Program-made: the position numbers and the translations under genes
The notes under the pieces: model-generated
Databases searched by the model: none
Told to the model about the DNA's origin: nothing
The model's input: only the letters and a program-made list of their open reading frames with translations
Shown: positions 45,590 to 57,029 of the stretch, one piece after another
How positions within the stretch are numbered: position 1 is the stretch's first letter
Layout: the number at the start of each line of letters is the position of its first letter
NCBI GenBank assembly: GCA_023653785.1
Contig: JAMKCH010078889.1
Span: forward strand, 1 to 64,000
DNA: 64,000 nt
Origin: Ophioderma brevispina
Lineage: Eukaryota > Echinodermata > Ophiuroidea > Amphilepidida > Ophiodermatidae
Reading direction: 5' to 3'

Positions 45590-45905
45590 ACATGGAGGAC
45601 TCCACAGAATAAAAGTCTGATATAATCTAGTCCTTGACTTGAAAGCAATGCCCACCGAACTGTGCTCTCTTCTGTGCCACAATTGTGGCGATAGGAGGTA
45701 TTTCACCATAGATGCTATGTTCGGTGAGATGTTTTTTCCCAATAGATATTTTCAACTTGCATGAGTTGCATGGTATAAGTGCCATTTAAAAGGTCCTGCA
45801 GCTCCCCCTTCTTTGTATTGTCAATGTTTCTGCACCATAGAGTAAGATGATTTCCACACAGGCATGTAGGAGGTAATCTTAGTTGCTGTGGAGACAACAT
45901 AGTTT
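45590..45905 (-). pseudogene. RTE-type retrotransposon fragment in the IR2 loop
   Basis: On the minus strand, E-I-I-L-L-Y-G-A-E-T-L (family form ESVLLYGSETW) is followed by N-G-T-Y-T-M-Q-L-M-Q-V-E-N-I-Y-W (family DGTYT-LL-VQN-SW) and, after frameshifts, I-Y-G-E-I-P-P-I and F-G-G-H-C-F, the AGHC block of RTE C-termini. It is more decayed than the copy at 37,324-38,141 and covers a similar region. Confidence 0.7.
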
Positions 45906-47147
45906 CATATTATATACTTAACCATAATAGTAAAACAGTTGTGATAATTTCAGGGCAGAAATAAACCAAAAGATCAGATTTAACAATATTTCAGGATAGC
46001 TTTCATTCTAAAAGACTGTCTCTCCTACTGGATACAATTGTTTTTACCTAGTTTCAGGAAAAAAGACTGAAATTGTGCCATATTGGGTTAAATTTTGACC
46101 AATTTGGGTTGGACCATTTTAATCCCTTTCAAAGTTTTTCATTGCGAATGTCAATAGAAGGAACACTAAATTAGGAGAAGGGCGATTTTTTTTTTCAAGA
46201 GGGGACTTCCCCAAAAATAACAAAGGGGGAAAATTTGGTCCCCCAAAAATTACAAAGGGGGAAAATTTGGCAAAAAAATTACCTAAATATTTACCCTTTT
46301 TAAACAAAAAAGCATAAACCCCAATTTTTTTCGCTCTCAAAATCTATTTTTGGTCTTTTTAAGCTCTTTTAGGAGTTATGGGGCTTTTTGGAATGGGAGC
46401 GTCAGCCCCCACCGACCCTTCCCTGGTTACAAGCCTGATGTTATGAATATAGGTTTTAAATTGGCAATTGATTATTGAAATTCCTGCCTTAATATTGAAA
46501 CATATGCATACTAAGTACCATTTTCCTTCTCTTTACCCATTTTAAGTCATTTTTTAACCTTTTGGCCATTTCTGGGTCAATTTTGACCCAAGATTCCAAC
46601 ATTCAAATTCTTCAGTCTACAGCTATATAGTGGGGCAAATGAACTACTATTACATTTTAAAATTAAGATGGAATAAAACATATTTGGGTCAATTTTGACC
46701 GCTTTTGGGGTCAAAAATAACCCCAGATTCCAAAATTTAAATTCTTCTTGAATCTACATCGATATAGTGGGGGAATTAAATAGTATTACATTTCAATATT
46801 ATGAAGTCAGAATAAATAAATCACCATTCTATGAATTTTACCTAATTTGGGTCAATTTTGACCCCTTTTTGGCCCTTTCCGGGGTAAAAATGCCCCCAGA
46901 TTCCAACTTTCAAATTCTTCTTGAATCTACAGCTATATAGTGGGGAAAATTAAATACTATTTCATGAATATGCAGTTGGAATCACCATTCTATAATTTTT
47001 ACCTTATTTGGGTCAATTTTGCCCCCTTTTTGGTCCTTTCTGGGGTCAAAATTAACCCAAGATTCCAACATTCAAATTTTTCTTGAATCTACAGCTATAT
47101 AGTGGGGGAATTAAATAGTATTACATTTCAATATGAAGTTGGAATCA

Positions 47148-49016
47148 ATTTCGAGTTCAACGTTACTTATTTCCCTGGCCGACGAGGCCAAAAGGGCAAA
47201 AGGGACTTTTTTTTTGAAGCCAAAACTGATACAAAAAAAAAACTGATACCAAAAGGTAGGGCCAGTTACGATGAACTCTGACTCGACTTCCATGCGCCTT
47301 AACATGATAAAAACCAACCGGACATTTACATGAATAATCTCTTAAGACATGACCAATCTCTTTCAAATTGCTGATGGTTCATATTATTATAACTTATATA
47401 CTTTTCTATTTCAAAGCATTGTTTCAAATATCTCTGCATATAAGGAAGAGAAGGAATTGTACCCAAGAGTTTACACTTGAAATATTACCAGTACACCATA
47501 CCATGAGATTGTTAATTGCTTTCTGCTTTTGTAAGGGACAATACCAAAAATACTGCTTGTACTTGGGGCAATACTAAATGCATTTTTCTCTACTCCAAAA
47601 TGAACCGTTTGTCCATGTTTCAGTACATGTTGATATTCAACAAAAAGATGGAGAAGAGTTTCCTCCTCCATGTTACAAAAAGAGCATAGATTGTCGTTTT
47701 TTATATTTATACGTTGAGGAAAGCATTGTAGCGAAATATCTGTTATTTATTGTGTATTGGAACCAGACTAATTTTTGTTCTCTTAAGATACTAAAAGGTA
47801 ATTCATTTTGTTGGAACCATTTTTCATCGGACATTGCTATGTCTAATAAGAGTTCCCATTTTTGCTTTTGGTTGTTGTTGTCAGTACCCTTACCGAAATA
47901 GTTTTTTGTAAAAACTTTTACAACCCTTTTTTTCCGTTTTAATACAGTATCAAACAAAAAGGCCGGATCGAGGGTATTGTAGTGTGTACTATTTTTCAGA
48001 AAAAATTTGGAATTTTTCAGGATGACACAATGATTACAAATTCCTTCGTACAAAGGAAATTGGTTATTAGATTGTAGTTGATTTAAAATCTTGGTAGGTA
48101 AACAGGAGGCCTTCTGAAATTAAAACTCATGTAAAATCTACTCAGATTTATACCATTTTCGAATGTATATAGGTTCTCCTCCTATTTTAAATAGATTCAT
48201 TGTTCCAAAATAAGTTTGTTAAGGAAATCATTTAAATTTACCCGGCTATTTTCTTTCAAGAAATAACCCCCGATGTTCAGGGACCTTATTTCAAAAGGGA
48301 TTTTTTGTCGCTTTTCCGACACCTTGGTAACATAATGGCTCCCATATGAAGAAAGAAAAGAAGGAGAAGAAACTCTTTCTTTATCAAGGTTTGGTCCAAT
48401 GAGCAAAAAGGAAATACATTCAACATTTCTAACGAATTAGGATGGCCTTCTTATCCATGTTAGTTTGAGTGCATTGGAAAAATCTTTACATCTACCAGTG
48501 TTTTGGCTTCCACTAATTTGATTCCATTAATCATTTGAATTCTTTTAATTTTGTCTTCCTTCCAAATAAAATTTCCAACAGAATCAGTTTGTAATTTCTG
48601 AATGAAATCATTGGATGGAGATGGAATGTCAAGATCAAGTGATTGAACTTGGGCAAGATTAAGATTTGATAAAGTAATTTACCCAGTACATGAAAATATT
48701 TCTCTGTGGACCAATGATTACAGACTTTGTAACATTCTGCATTTACTATTTCAAAATGGTTCTTGAAGATCATTTTCAATTTGTAAGGAAAAATTCAATC
48801 CAAGATCTGAGAATTTACCGTCCTCTATCCAACCAATTTTTTACGTGTTTTATACGGCTGGACTATACTTTTTACTCCCAATCAGATCCTTGGTTTTGCT
48901 CTAGTTTTATTTTTAAACCAGAAATCATATAGTACCATTCTACAATTTGGAGTGCAGAGTTTAAAGAGTGTTCTGATACATCTAGAATTAAATATGTATC
49001 ATCAGCATACTGATTT
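47148..49016 (-). pseudogene. 5'-truncated L1/Tx1-type retrotransposon
   Basis: The minus strand begins abruptly inside the RT catalytic motif: Q-Y-A-D-D-T-Y-L-I-L-D at 49,016-48,984, followed by S-G-L-K-I-K. Downstream are a long middle region with frames up to 126 codons (47,673-48,053) and the C-terminal cysteine knuckle of L1-type ORF2: C-S-F-C-N-M-E-E-E-T-L-L-H-L-F-V-E-Y (about 47,690-47,630), where the last conserved Cys is Tyr. It ends with an F-E-I-E-K-Y-I segment near 47,410. It interrupts the right arm of IR2, so it arrived after the arms formed. Truncation at the 5' side is normal for target-primed integration. It is dead by multiple stops. Confidence 0.8.
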
Positions 49017-49137
49017 TACATCCACCCAGGTGATGATCCAAACATATGCCCTACCATTGTAATTTTTCTACTCGACCACCTACCCTAACTCGAAAACTAG
49101 ATGCCCTTTGGTTCCAAAAGTGGCTGGGACGTACTAT

Positions 49138-49603
49138 CTCGTTATTGATGTCCCACTGTATGTGTGTTATAAAATGTCGTCCAGCTTGTCGAGGGGCTTG
49201 CTACATATTTAGATATGGGGCTGCCCATTCTAGGCTAAATTGCAAAATCGACGTTCTGTTCGTAGCGATCCTGGAGGTATTTTGCCACAAATAATTTTGT
49301 CACGTTGGCATGGTTTACATATGAAAATTTACCCCTCAAATGTGTTGTATTTTGCCAACTTAAAGTTACTGAGCATTTTCAAGCCTACATGAATTTCGAA
49401 ATCAATAGCATTGGTCACACACTTGTTAAGACTAAGAAGAACCACAGAAGAATGCTCCATACAGGTTAATGCTTTTTGGTGTCAAAGGTCACATGAAAAG
49501 CAGATCTGATCACAAGAACTAGCAATGAGCCACAATGAGTACTTTGTTTCGCGTTAGGCCTATTGTCTCGTTAGCGGAACCAGCTCTCTTTTAGTAAACA
49601 GAG
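49138..49603. other. Spacer between foldback structures IR2 and IR3
   Basis: Unassigned. It contains one GGTGTCAAAGGTCACATG segment (about 49,480) but no array or ORF of note. Confidence 0.4.
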
Positions 49604-50334
49604 TGGTCCGAAAGTTTACACTTTTTTGTCTACAAATTTCTCGATAGAAATTGTTTGAGGATATTTATTAACTACAATATCTACAATACAATGGAACTTG
49701 GTGAAAACGGCGTTGAAAACAAAGCTGAAAAATGGCCGCCATCTAGAGAAAAAAGGTCAAAACCACTTTGCACACAGGTAAGTCAATGACACTCTGTTAT
49801 GGTCCCAGAGATAGAGGTGTTTTATTTATCCGAATTTACCAAGTGTCTTGTTATTAAATCTGTATAGGTCATCCCTTGGGACATCCAAAACACAAAGTCT
49901 TAAGCTCAGTGAGTGGTGGACCGTGACGTCAGAGGTCAATGACCTCTAAATTTGCATGTTCTTCACCAAAATCGTTACTTTGAGCGCTAGAGGTCACAAA
50001 CTAAACTCAATTTGGGCAAGTTTGGTATCATATTAAAGCTATCTATTCAGTGATAGCTTACACATTGAATTTCGTGAAAGTATAAGTTGGCAATGTGCCA
50101 AAAACGTTGATTTTTAAAGACTTTTTTCGATTTTTTTTCATTCAATTCCTACCAATATTGTACAGTTGTACAATGAAGATTGCAATATTCTCTTCCATAT
50201 TTTCCACAAATTAGCATCTATATATGGGTCAATAATATTCGGAAGATTGATTATTTACTTCACTAAATTTTTTAGTTTTGACATTTTAAAGCACGTTCAC
50301 CCAATGTGTTTTAGCCCTCGCCTTACCAAGCGTT

Positions 50335-50760
50335 TTTTGTATAACACCGTTTACCAAGGAGAGGATGGTAACCACCCCAATGGTTATGATTTTGATACCA
50401 GTGGATAGCTATGGTCCTCTTCTTTCCATTAATACCAAAATAAGTACTAACATACCTAGTATGGCGTCACAATGACGTCAAACTCACGAATCGGCAGAAT
50501 TGGCATTTTCCCACAGAAAATAGGCTAAAATCCAATTTTACGCTAAAAATAGGTAGGAATATCAGATTTTCATGCGGTTTCCAGCTCTAAATGATGGCAG
50601 TTGACTAGTTTTATATAAGCATAAGAGTTTTAGAGCGATACTTTACATAATATTTTCAAAAATGTACAATAAAATATTCTTGTCACCCCACCCACCCTTT
50701 GACTTTTGGCGGCATACCCTCACCCCGGTGAAGGTGCTACCTTCATATTTTTTTCGCTAA
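50335..50760. repeat. Half copy related to the 25,542-26,349 element
   Basis: GGATGGTAACCACCCC, GATACCAGTGGATA, CCAAAATAAGTACTAACAT and ATGGCGTCACAATGACGTCAAAC match the left half of the TTAA element in order. Its termini are not visible, so it is a decayed or partial relative inside IR3. Confidence 0.6.
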
Positions 50761-52865
50761 AATGACCAGAAAGGCTGAGAAAATGACTACCCGGAAGCTT
50801 TGAGGGAAAGGTTTGGCATTTTAGCGGACCGGAGCAAAGTCCCCCTTTTATTTCTGGTGTTGTTATTTATAGACCATAACGGGGGTAAACACTAATGGAA
50901 TTTTGGGAAATTTGGTATCACATTAAAGCTAATACTATTACCAAATTTATCTATTTAGCTAGACTTAAATCTTTCAAAATCTGGAATGCGTATGTTTGAG
51001 CCATTCCAAAAATTGATATATTTTTGAATTATTATTAAACAATTTGCTATCGTAATAAAAAATACACAGTGAATAATGCAGTATTTCCACTAATTATCAT
51101 AAATATAGGTATCACCAACACTTTAAACTTTGATTAACAACTCTGTTCCTTTTTAGAGTTATTGCATATAAAAATAAACACTGAATATTGCAACATTTCT
51201 CCTCCATATTTTCCACCAATTAATATGTGTCAATAACGTCCTCAAAATTGATTAAGAAAATTTATTTATTTATTGAGTTACGATATTAAGGTATGTTCAC
51301 TCTGTCCTCTATTTTCGCGCTGTGTGACTGTTTACAGAACATTTAGGTTACACGCTAACCACATTTGGGCAATTTTGGCATCATATTAAAGCTAATGCAA
51401 TCATCTATATTCAGTTAGACCTAAAATTGAAAATTGAAGTTGGCACTATGTCAAAAAGATGGCATTTTTACAATTGTTAAAATTTTCCCATCAATTTCTA
51501 CCATTATTAAGAAATACCCAGTGAATAAAGCAGTGTTGTTCATCGATATCGCCCTCAAATTATCACTCCAAACTTTGATTTAATTACTGGTTGGTTTGTT
51601 TATTTGAATTTTAATTTTTTTTTCTGGTGGTTTATGACTATAAAGGGGTCAAACACAGTAAAGGGTAGATTTAATATCATAGTAAAGAATATCATATTAT
51701 TAATTAATGATACCAAGAAAAGTTATTTAAAAAAAATGCCATTGCACTATGAGTCTCATAATTCAGGTATCTGTTATCCATGTATATGCCCCCTATTTCT
51801 TTGTTTACCTAAATGTTTCTCACTTGTTTAAGTCATCATTTTATTCAGCCGATAGGATAGACATGAACAATGGAATATCAGCTGTATGCCATGCAAATAC
51901 AAAAATATAATTCTTATAGTCACTATATATTTTTGTTGAATAGATGATTTCAAGGTTGTTCTTTTTCATTTGTAAAAATATACTCCCAATGAATGGCAAA
52001 TCTTCACTGTGTCCACCATTTATGTCAGGAGTTATAATGCCGAAACATTAAGTTAAGTTACAGAACAGCTCAAGTTAAAGTTCATTTATTTCATTCAGAA
52101 ATAAACTCTGTTCCTTCTCATTGTGGCTTTTAATGCTTTGAAATCTCTGGACTTTGACGGGTTAAACCGGTTTTATCAGCGTTCAACCGTCCCCTTCCCT
52201 TAGAGTATATAGTTGATGGAGACATCAACTCCATCTGTGAAGATTTCTCCAAAGCCAAGTAGTCTAACTTGTTGGAAGGACTGTCTTGGATGCTGTGTAT
52301 CCATAATAATGATTTTTGGTATTGGTATTACCACTACGTCATTGGCTGAAAAAGCGATCCACGGTTGATTCAAACCTTTTGTACTATCTTGAAAGGTATC
52401 ATGGTGTTTTTTGCAATATGGTTTGTTTCTTCTTCAGAATTGTGATGCCTCTAGATACCAATAGATGATCTACAATAGCAGCATGTAAATGGGAGCAAGT
52501 AATCCATGTTTGTCTTGCTGTGCACTGTTTGTGAATGCAAATATTTCAGTTTGTCTTGAGGCTGCATCTTTGTTAAAGACAGATAAAGCTTCAAGACATG
52601 AAATGTGGAGGCATTACAAGTTCTGAAGAAGAAAACAAAGGAGTTCCACCCATTATCATATCGCATCAAAATTTCCCAATCGTCCTGTATAGTATTCTGC
52701 TCCAATAGGTGCTAATGGTACCAAAAATGTAGGCCAAAGTTGGTCACTATTCCTTAAAATTTAAGACGAAAATGCAAGTATTATTCCATGTTTACAACCT
52801 CCCGCAGTCGAATGCCACTGACTATATAACCTGTTTGAAAATTGCACTTACTATAACCTGTTTTG

Positions 52866-53165
52866 GAGAGCGAGCTGGTGTAGTGGCTCATCCACTCGCC
52901 CTTGCCTTCACCAATGCGGCCCAATGCAGAGCCAGTGTCATTCTATGAATTTGGTTGCCGATCCATACCCGTCCTAGCAGGTTTTCCTCCGAGAACTTCG
53001 GTTTCCTCCTGCATCTAAAATTAGACTTCTTTACATAAAGCCTTCCTTGTCGTTCTGGATTATTCTTTGTGTTGTAGCAGCCTAAGGCGCTTTAAAGCGG
53101 TGCCCTGAGCACCTCGGTGAACTTGTTGCGGTTTATAAGAATTTCAATATTATTATTATTACAAA
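52866..53165 (+). repeat. tRNA-derived SINE with conserved TCCTCCG block and (ATT)n tail
   Basis: Starts GAGCGAGCTGGTGTAGTGGCTCATCCACTCGCC (tRNA-like A box), then a weak B-box region, then GGTTTTCCTCCGAGAACTTCGGTTTCCTCCTGCAT, a block shared by SINEs of many animals. The end is AAGGCGCTTTAAAGCGG...GCGGTTTATAAGAATTTCAATATTATTATTATTA. About 300 bases, near full length. It lies just inside the right arm of IR3. Family name not assigned. Confidence 0.75.
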
Positions 53166-53985
53166 CCCATCAAACATAGAAAGGCAAAATAGCAGACAAA
53201 GGATTTCAATCACTAATTTCTCTCAGCTTTGTTTAAGACATCCTTCGTGAGCTTAAGACTTGTGTTTTGGATGTCCCAAGGGATGACCTATACAGATATC
53301 ATAACAAGACACTTGGTAAATTGGTAAATTCGGATAAATAAAACACCTCTATCTCTGGGACCATTAGAGGTCACGAATTATATCACATATTTATACACTC
53401 AAACATTTAACAACGCACCCCTCGTGGGACTTGGTATTTATTAATAACCACAAAGGTAAAACTTAAGGCATCTCAAATTATTTCAGCGTTCTCTTATACA
53501 TTTTAAAATAGAACTACACATGTAATCTTCTTTGCGATCTTGTCCCAAACATTGAAAACATGAAAGCCCCCTTCAATTTAAAAGTCCATCTAATTGAAAA
53601 ATGTAATCAACTTAATTATTATGTAAATGGACATTTCAAAGTGTATGGAAGTGATTCAAGTGTCTCTTTGGTTTTACGGTTGGGATATTCTCTCATTCAT
53701 TTTCAAACGGTATACATTCTTACAAGCTTGAAGGGCGGTCAGTAGTTTGTTACATTAGTACGCCTGCAGTTCACGCAATGGTATTGGTTATTGTTGACCA
53801 TGATTGCCCTATAGACTTGCGTCTGTGCAAAGTGGTTTTTATCACTTTTCTCTACACGGCCGCCATTTTGTTATTTGAGCTTTGTTTTCAACACTAGGCT
53901 CTAAACAAGATATTGTAGTTAATATTTTGATATCTCCACGCACTTTGAGAAATTTGCAGACAAAAAAGTGTACACAGTTTGTGGT

Positions 53986-56318
53986 CAGTGCCCATCTTGC
54001 GGTCAGTATTCTAAGAAAGTTGTCTTCTCCTTTAAATAAATCGTGCCAGTCACGTGACTTCTGCACATGCATCGTCTTTGACCAGTGCCTATGGGGTGTA
54101 AAAAGATTTTTGGATTGTTCCCGGGGTTTTCAAAAAGGTATTCCAGCTTTTGGTCTTAAAAGTGGACATTTACCACGGACAGGCTGATGGCGGTAAAACA
54201 CTTGGATCATTGTACTGCGGAATATTAATGTCGTCGAGGGTCAACGCCGTCGTGTTGAACTGCTGGACAAAGTTATCTTCAAGACTGAGAAGATTTCCAT
54301 GGATTATATTTTCCGTGGATTTATATGACTTTGTATGCTTTCATTTTGCAGTCTTCGCTGTTAGAGGAGGAGCTCGGACCCAGGTCAAACGTCTTCGTTT
54401 ACCCCTCACTACAGCAAAGGTTTGACACATTTGGTAGTTAGTATGGACCATCTACATCAATGCTAGGTAGGTAGTACTCTCAAAAAATCACTTTTTCAAT
54501 AGGGGCCAATTTAAGTTTACACAGGGGTCAAATTTTCAAATGCTCCAATCATGTTAAAATGTATGCCATATTGTCCGTCTAGTCATAAGGATTCCAAAAA
54601 TGTATAGTTTGTACCATCTATGACCATTGGTTTGGGAGTTATAGGGTAAAAATGGCTACAATGGCAAATAAGGTCAATTTCTATTTGTACAGGGGTCATG
54701 TTTGTTATGTTTTCGCCATCGTGGTATACGCCTTCGTCCGCCTATTCATTTTCTTCATCGTCTTTTCTTCTTTTTCCACCTTTTCTTCCACGTTTTTCTT
54801 TCTTCTGCCAAGACACGCAGTGTACAGGGACCTAACATTTTTTAATCGTATATATTATTGAAAATTACATTGGTGAATTCACCGGTCTTGTACATATCCA
54901 CGGTCCAATATGGGTCTGAGGATATGGGATCTACCTAAATAATACAGGGGTGTGTACTTCCTTACATACTCTTCTGATGTTAATGGATTGCTATGGTACT
55001 TCTCTTTCCATTGATACCAGAATCGGTATTAGTTTCGATCCTTTTTGCCCTTGTAAGTGTGAGAAGAGGGTCTGATTTTTTTGATTGGCTGCAATGGCAA
55101 CCAAAGACGACAAGTAAGCAGCTTTTGCTGGATATCCAAACATAGAAGTAGAAATACACAAGAATTTCGCGGTTCTTGGCTTTCGTATTTCCGGAGCCTT
55201 ATTCGGGCGTCTTTGGCGATGTGGGAGGGGTGGAGTTTTTGAGAATGACAGTTAAACACAGTGCGCTTGCGCCGGGAGGAGGGGCTCTATTTTTCAGGTA
55301 GGGATGTGCGGTTCGATTTCCGAACTTGGGGCCTTTTTGGGAACTGATTGTGTCCCAAAGTATAGGGTCTTAGGAACTTGAAATTTGAGAACTTTGCCAA
55401 ATTGGGAGGTGAATTTTAGCTTCTGAGGTAAAAGTTGACCAAACGGAGACTTTATGAACTGAGTCGTACTTCAACCGGGTACACTATTAATTATTTTAAA
55501 TTTTACAATATTATACTGGCATTCTGCCAACAAAATAAGTAAAAGTTACCGTATACACTAAGAGATAATTTAGTTAAAACACGTGGAAATGTGTGTATTC
55601 GATGAGTTATTAAAGAGCTTGGGAATATATATGGGTAAAGAAACACTGATGAGCATACCAACTAAGCAAATCTGCCTACAATGTAGGCCATCTTTTAAAT
55701 ATAAAACGGTAGTCCTATTTAGTTGGCAGAGTGAATGCTGCGTATAATACTGTAAAATTTACAATATTATATTTATTTGAAATACTTGCAAATACAAAGT
55801 ACAAGATAAATGATGACAAAGCAATGTTACTGTACTTCTTTATACTAATTATGTTTACATTCTGAAACACTTAATGGATATGGTCTTTTTACACATTAGT
55901 GGATGGGGTGGGGGGGGGGTTCCCTACACCCAGAAAATCCATTTTCCAGGAATAATTCAGTAAAACTCTGTACAGGCATTCTCTAAGACATTTAGTGAAA
56001 GAAAAATTTAAACAAAATATTGAACGGTTTAGAAATTAGGGGCAAAACAATGGTTTTGCGGATGCCATTTTGGACTGAAAAGTAGCGATGCACTATACAG
56101 TTTAAACGATGGCTTTTATGAGTTTAAAATAGACCAAATTAATTATATATAGCAATGAATTTGGTGCCTTGTACATTTTAGAATTTGTTTGTGTTGCCCT
56201 TTCCAGATTTTCAAATTTGTTTACAGGAAAGTGAATTCTGAATCAATATGGATCAAATTACATATTTATAATTATTATTATTATTTCAGGTTTAAACAAA
56301 GCAGCCAAATCGTTGAAG
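53986..56318. other. No recognised gene; short inverted and direct repeats
   Basis: A segment at 54,500-54,660 (ACAGGGGTCAAATTTTCAAATGCTCCAATCATGTTAAAATGTA, TAAGGATTCCAAAAATGTATAGTTTGT) recurs with divergence at 56,800-56,960. A 34-39 bp inverted pair lies at 55,498-55,531 and 55,719-55,757 (AATTTTACAATATTATACTGGCATTCTGCCAAC type). Frames at 53,882-54,425 and 54,652-54,861 were examined and not recognised. Confidence 0.45.
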
Positions 56319-56564
56319 TACACTCCAAAAAATGTTGAGTAAAATGTCACAGCTCTTAATGTTGAGTAAAATCTTAGTCAAAGTTGAGTAAACCTTACAC
56401 AAAGCTGAGTATATTTTACCCAACAATGACTAAGCTTTAGTCAACAATGAGTAAGGTTTACTCAACTTTGACTAAGATTTTACTCAACTTTGACTAAGAT
56501 TTTACTCGACATTAAGAGCTGTGACATTTGTACTCAACATGAGTAAAATAATTTTTACAGTGTA
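56319..56564. mobile_element. 246-bp hairpin MITE of TTGAGTAAAA repeats
   Basis: Nearly the whole element is one palindrome. Ends are TACACTCCAAAAAAT and ATTTTTACAGTGTA. The arms share AATGTTGAGTAAAAT, TGTCACAGCTCTTAATGT, GAGTAAAATCTTAGTCAAAGTTGAGTAAAC and TTACTCA-TTG units. The left arm has one, and the right arm two, copies of the TTGACTAAGATTTTACTCAAC unit. A target duplication could not be fixed. No ORF. Confidence 0.75.
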
Positions 56565-57029
56565 TGGCTTATAATTATAATGTACATAAAAAATGCATAT
56601 AATTAAAAAACAATAAAATTACTATTGTTAAAAACAAAATATATTCAGACGTAAAATATCAATAGTAGGGTTATAAATCAGAATCCCATTCTAGAAGTTT
56701 GGGGAAGAATGTTTGAAGATGTTTTTTATAGTTTGAAGGGTGCTGAATCAGAATTTGTGGGTCAAACCTCTGGGAAATGTGGGGAACTTTGTAAAATAAG
56801 GGGGTAAATTTAGTACAGGGGTAAATTTTAAATCAAGTCAAATTATGTTTAAATGTACACCAATGTATTTGTCTCATTATAAGGATTAAAAAGGTATAGT
56901 TTGTCTACGTTCCGACCTTTAGTTAAACAGGTACAGCCCTATTAAGGTTCAAGGTCATCATGGGGGTAAACGTTACCCAGTGCTCCGATTTCGTTGAAAC
57001 TGGTGTCGGAACCTATACAAACTATACCT
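56565..57029. other. Repeat-like sequence before the Gypsy remnant
   Basis: 56,800-56,960 is a diverged copy of 54,500-54,660, and a related inverted piece (AACCTATACAAACTATACCTTT) lies at 57,008-57,030, adjoining the gag region. No LTR was recognised here. Confidence 0.4.

Larger units (their letters stand above)
44148..49137. mobile_element. Foldback structure IR2, arms of GGTCAATTTTGACC repeats
   Basis: Left arm 44,148-44,990, right arm 46,545-49,137 (inverted), the latter interrupted by a retrotransposon at 47,148-49,016. The outer ends pair through AGTACGTC, CAGTTTTGG/CACTTTTGG, ACCAA-GGG, GGTAGGTGG and GGATCATC-CCTGGGTGGATGT. The inner parts are ~165-bp tandem units with GGGGTCAAAATTGACCCCAGA, TTGACCCAAAT-AGGTAAAAAT, ATTCCAACTT and TTCTTGAATCTACAGC blocks. 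The loop (44,990-46,545) has an RTE fragment and a twice-repeated ACAAAGGGGGAAAATTTGG (46,220-46,270). IR2 starts only about 80 bases after IR1 ends. Confidence 0.75.
49604..53985. mobile_element. Foldback structure IR3
   Basis: The left arm (49,604-49,925) pairs with two right-arm segments read inverted: 53,985-53,795 (GTACACTTTTTTGTCT-CAAATTTCTC, TTAACTACAATATC, GTTGAAAACAAAGCT, TGGC-GCC, AACCACTTTGCACA) and 53,385-53,225 (TGGTCCCAGAGATAGAGGTGTTTTATTTATCCGAATTTACCAAGTGTCTTGTTAT, GGTCATCCCTTGGGACATCCAAAACACAA). About 400 bases between these two segments appear to be an insertion. The interior has diverged direct repeats around TTTGG-ATCATATTAAAGCTA (50,010, 50,905, 51,370), a TTAA-foldback relative and a SINE. 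No transposase was recognised. Confidence 0.7.
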
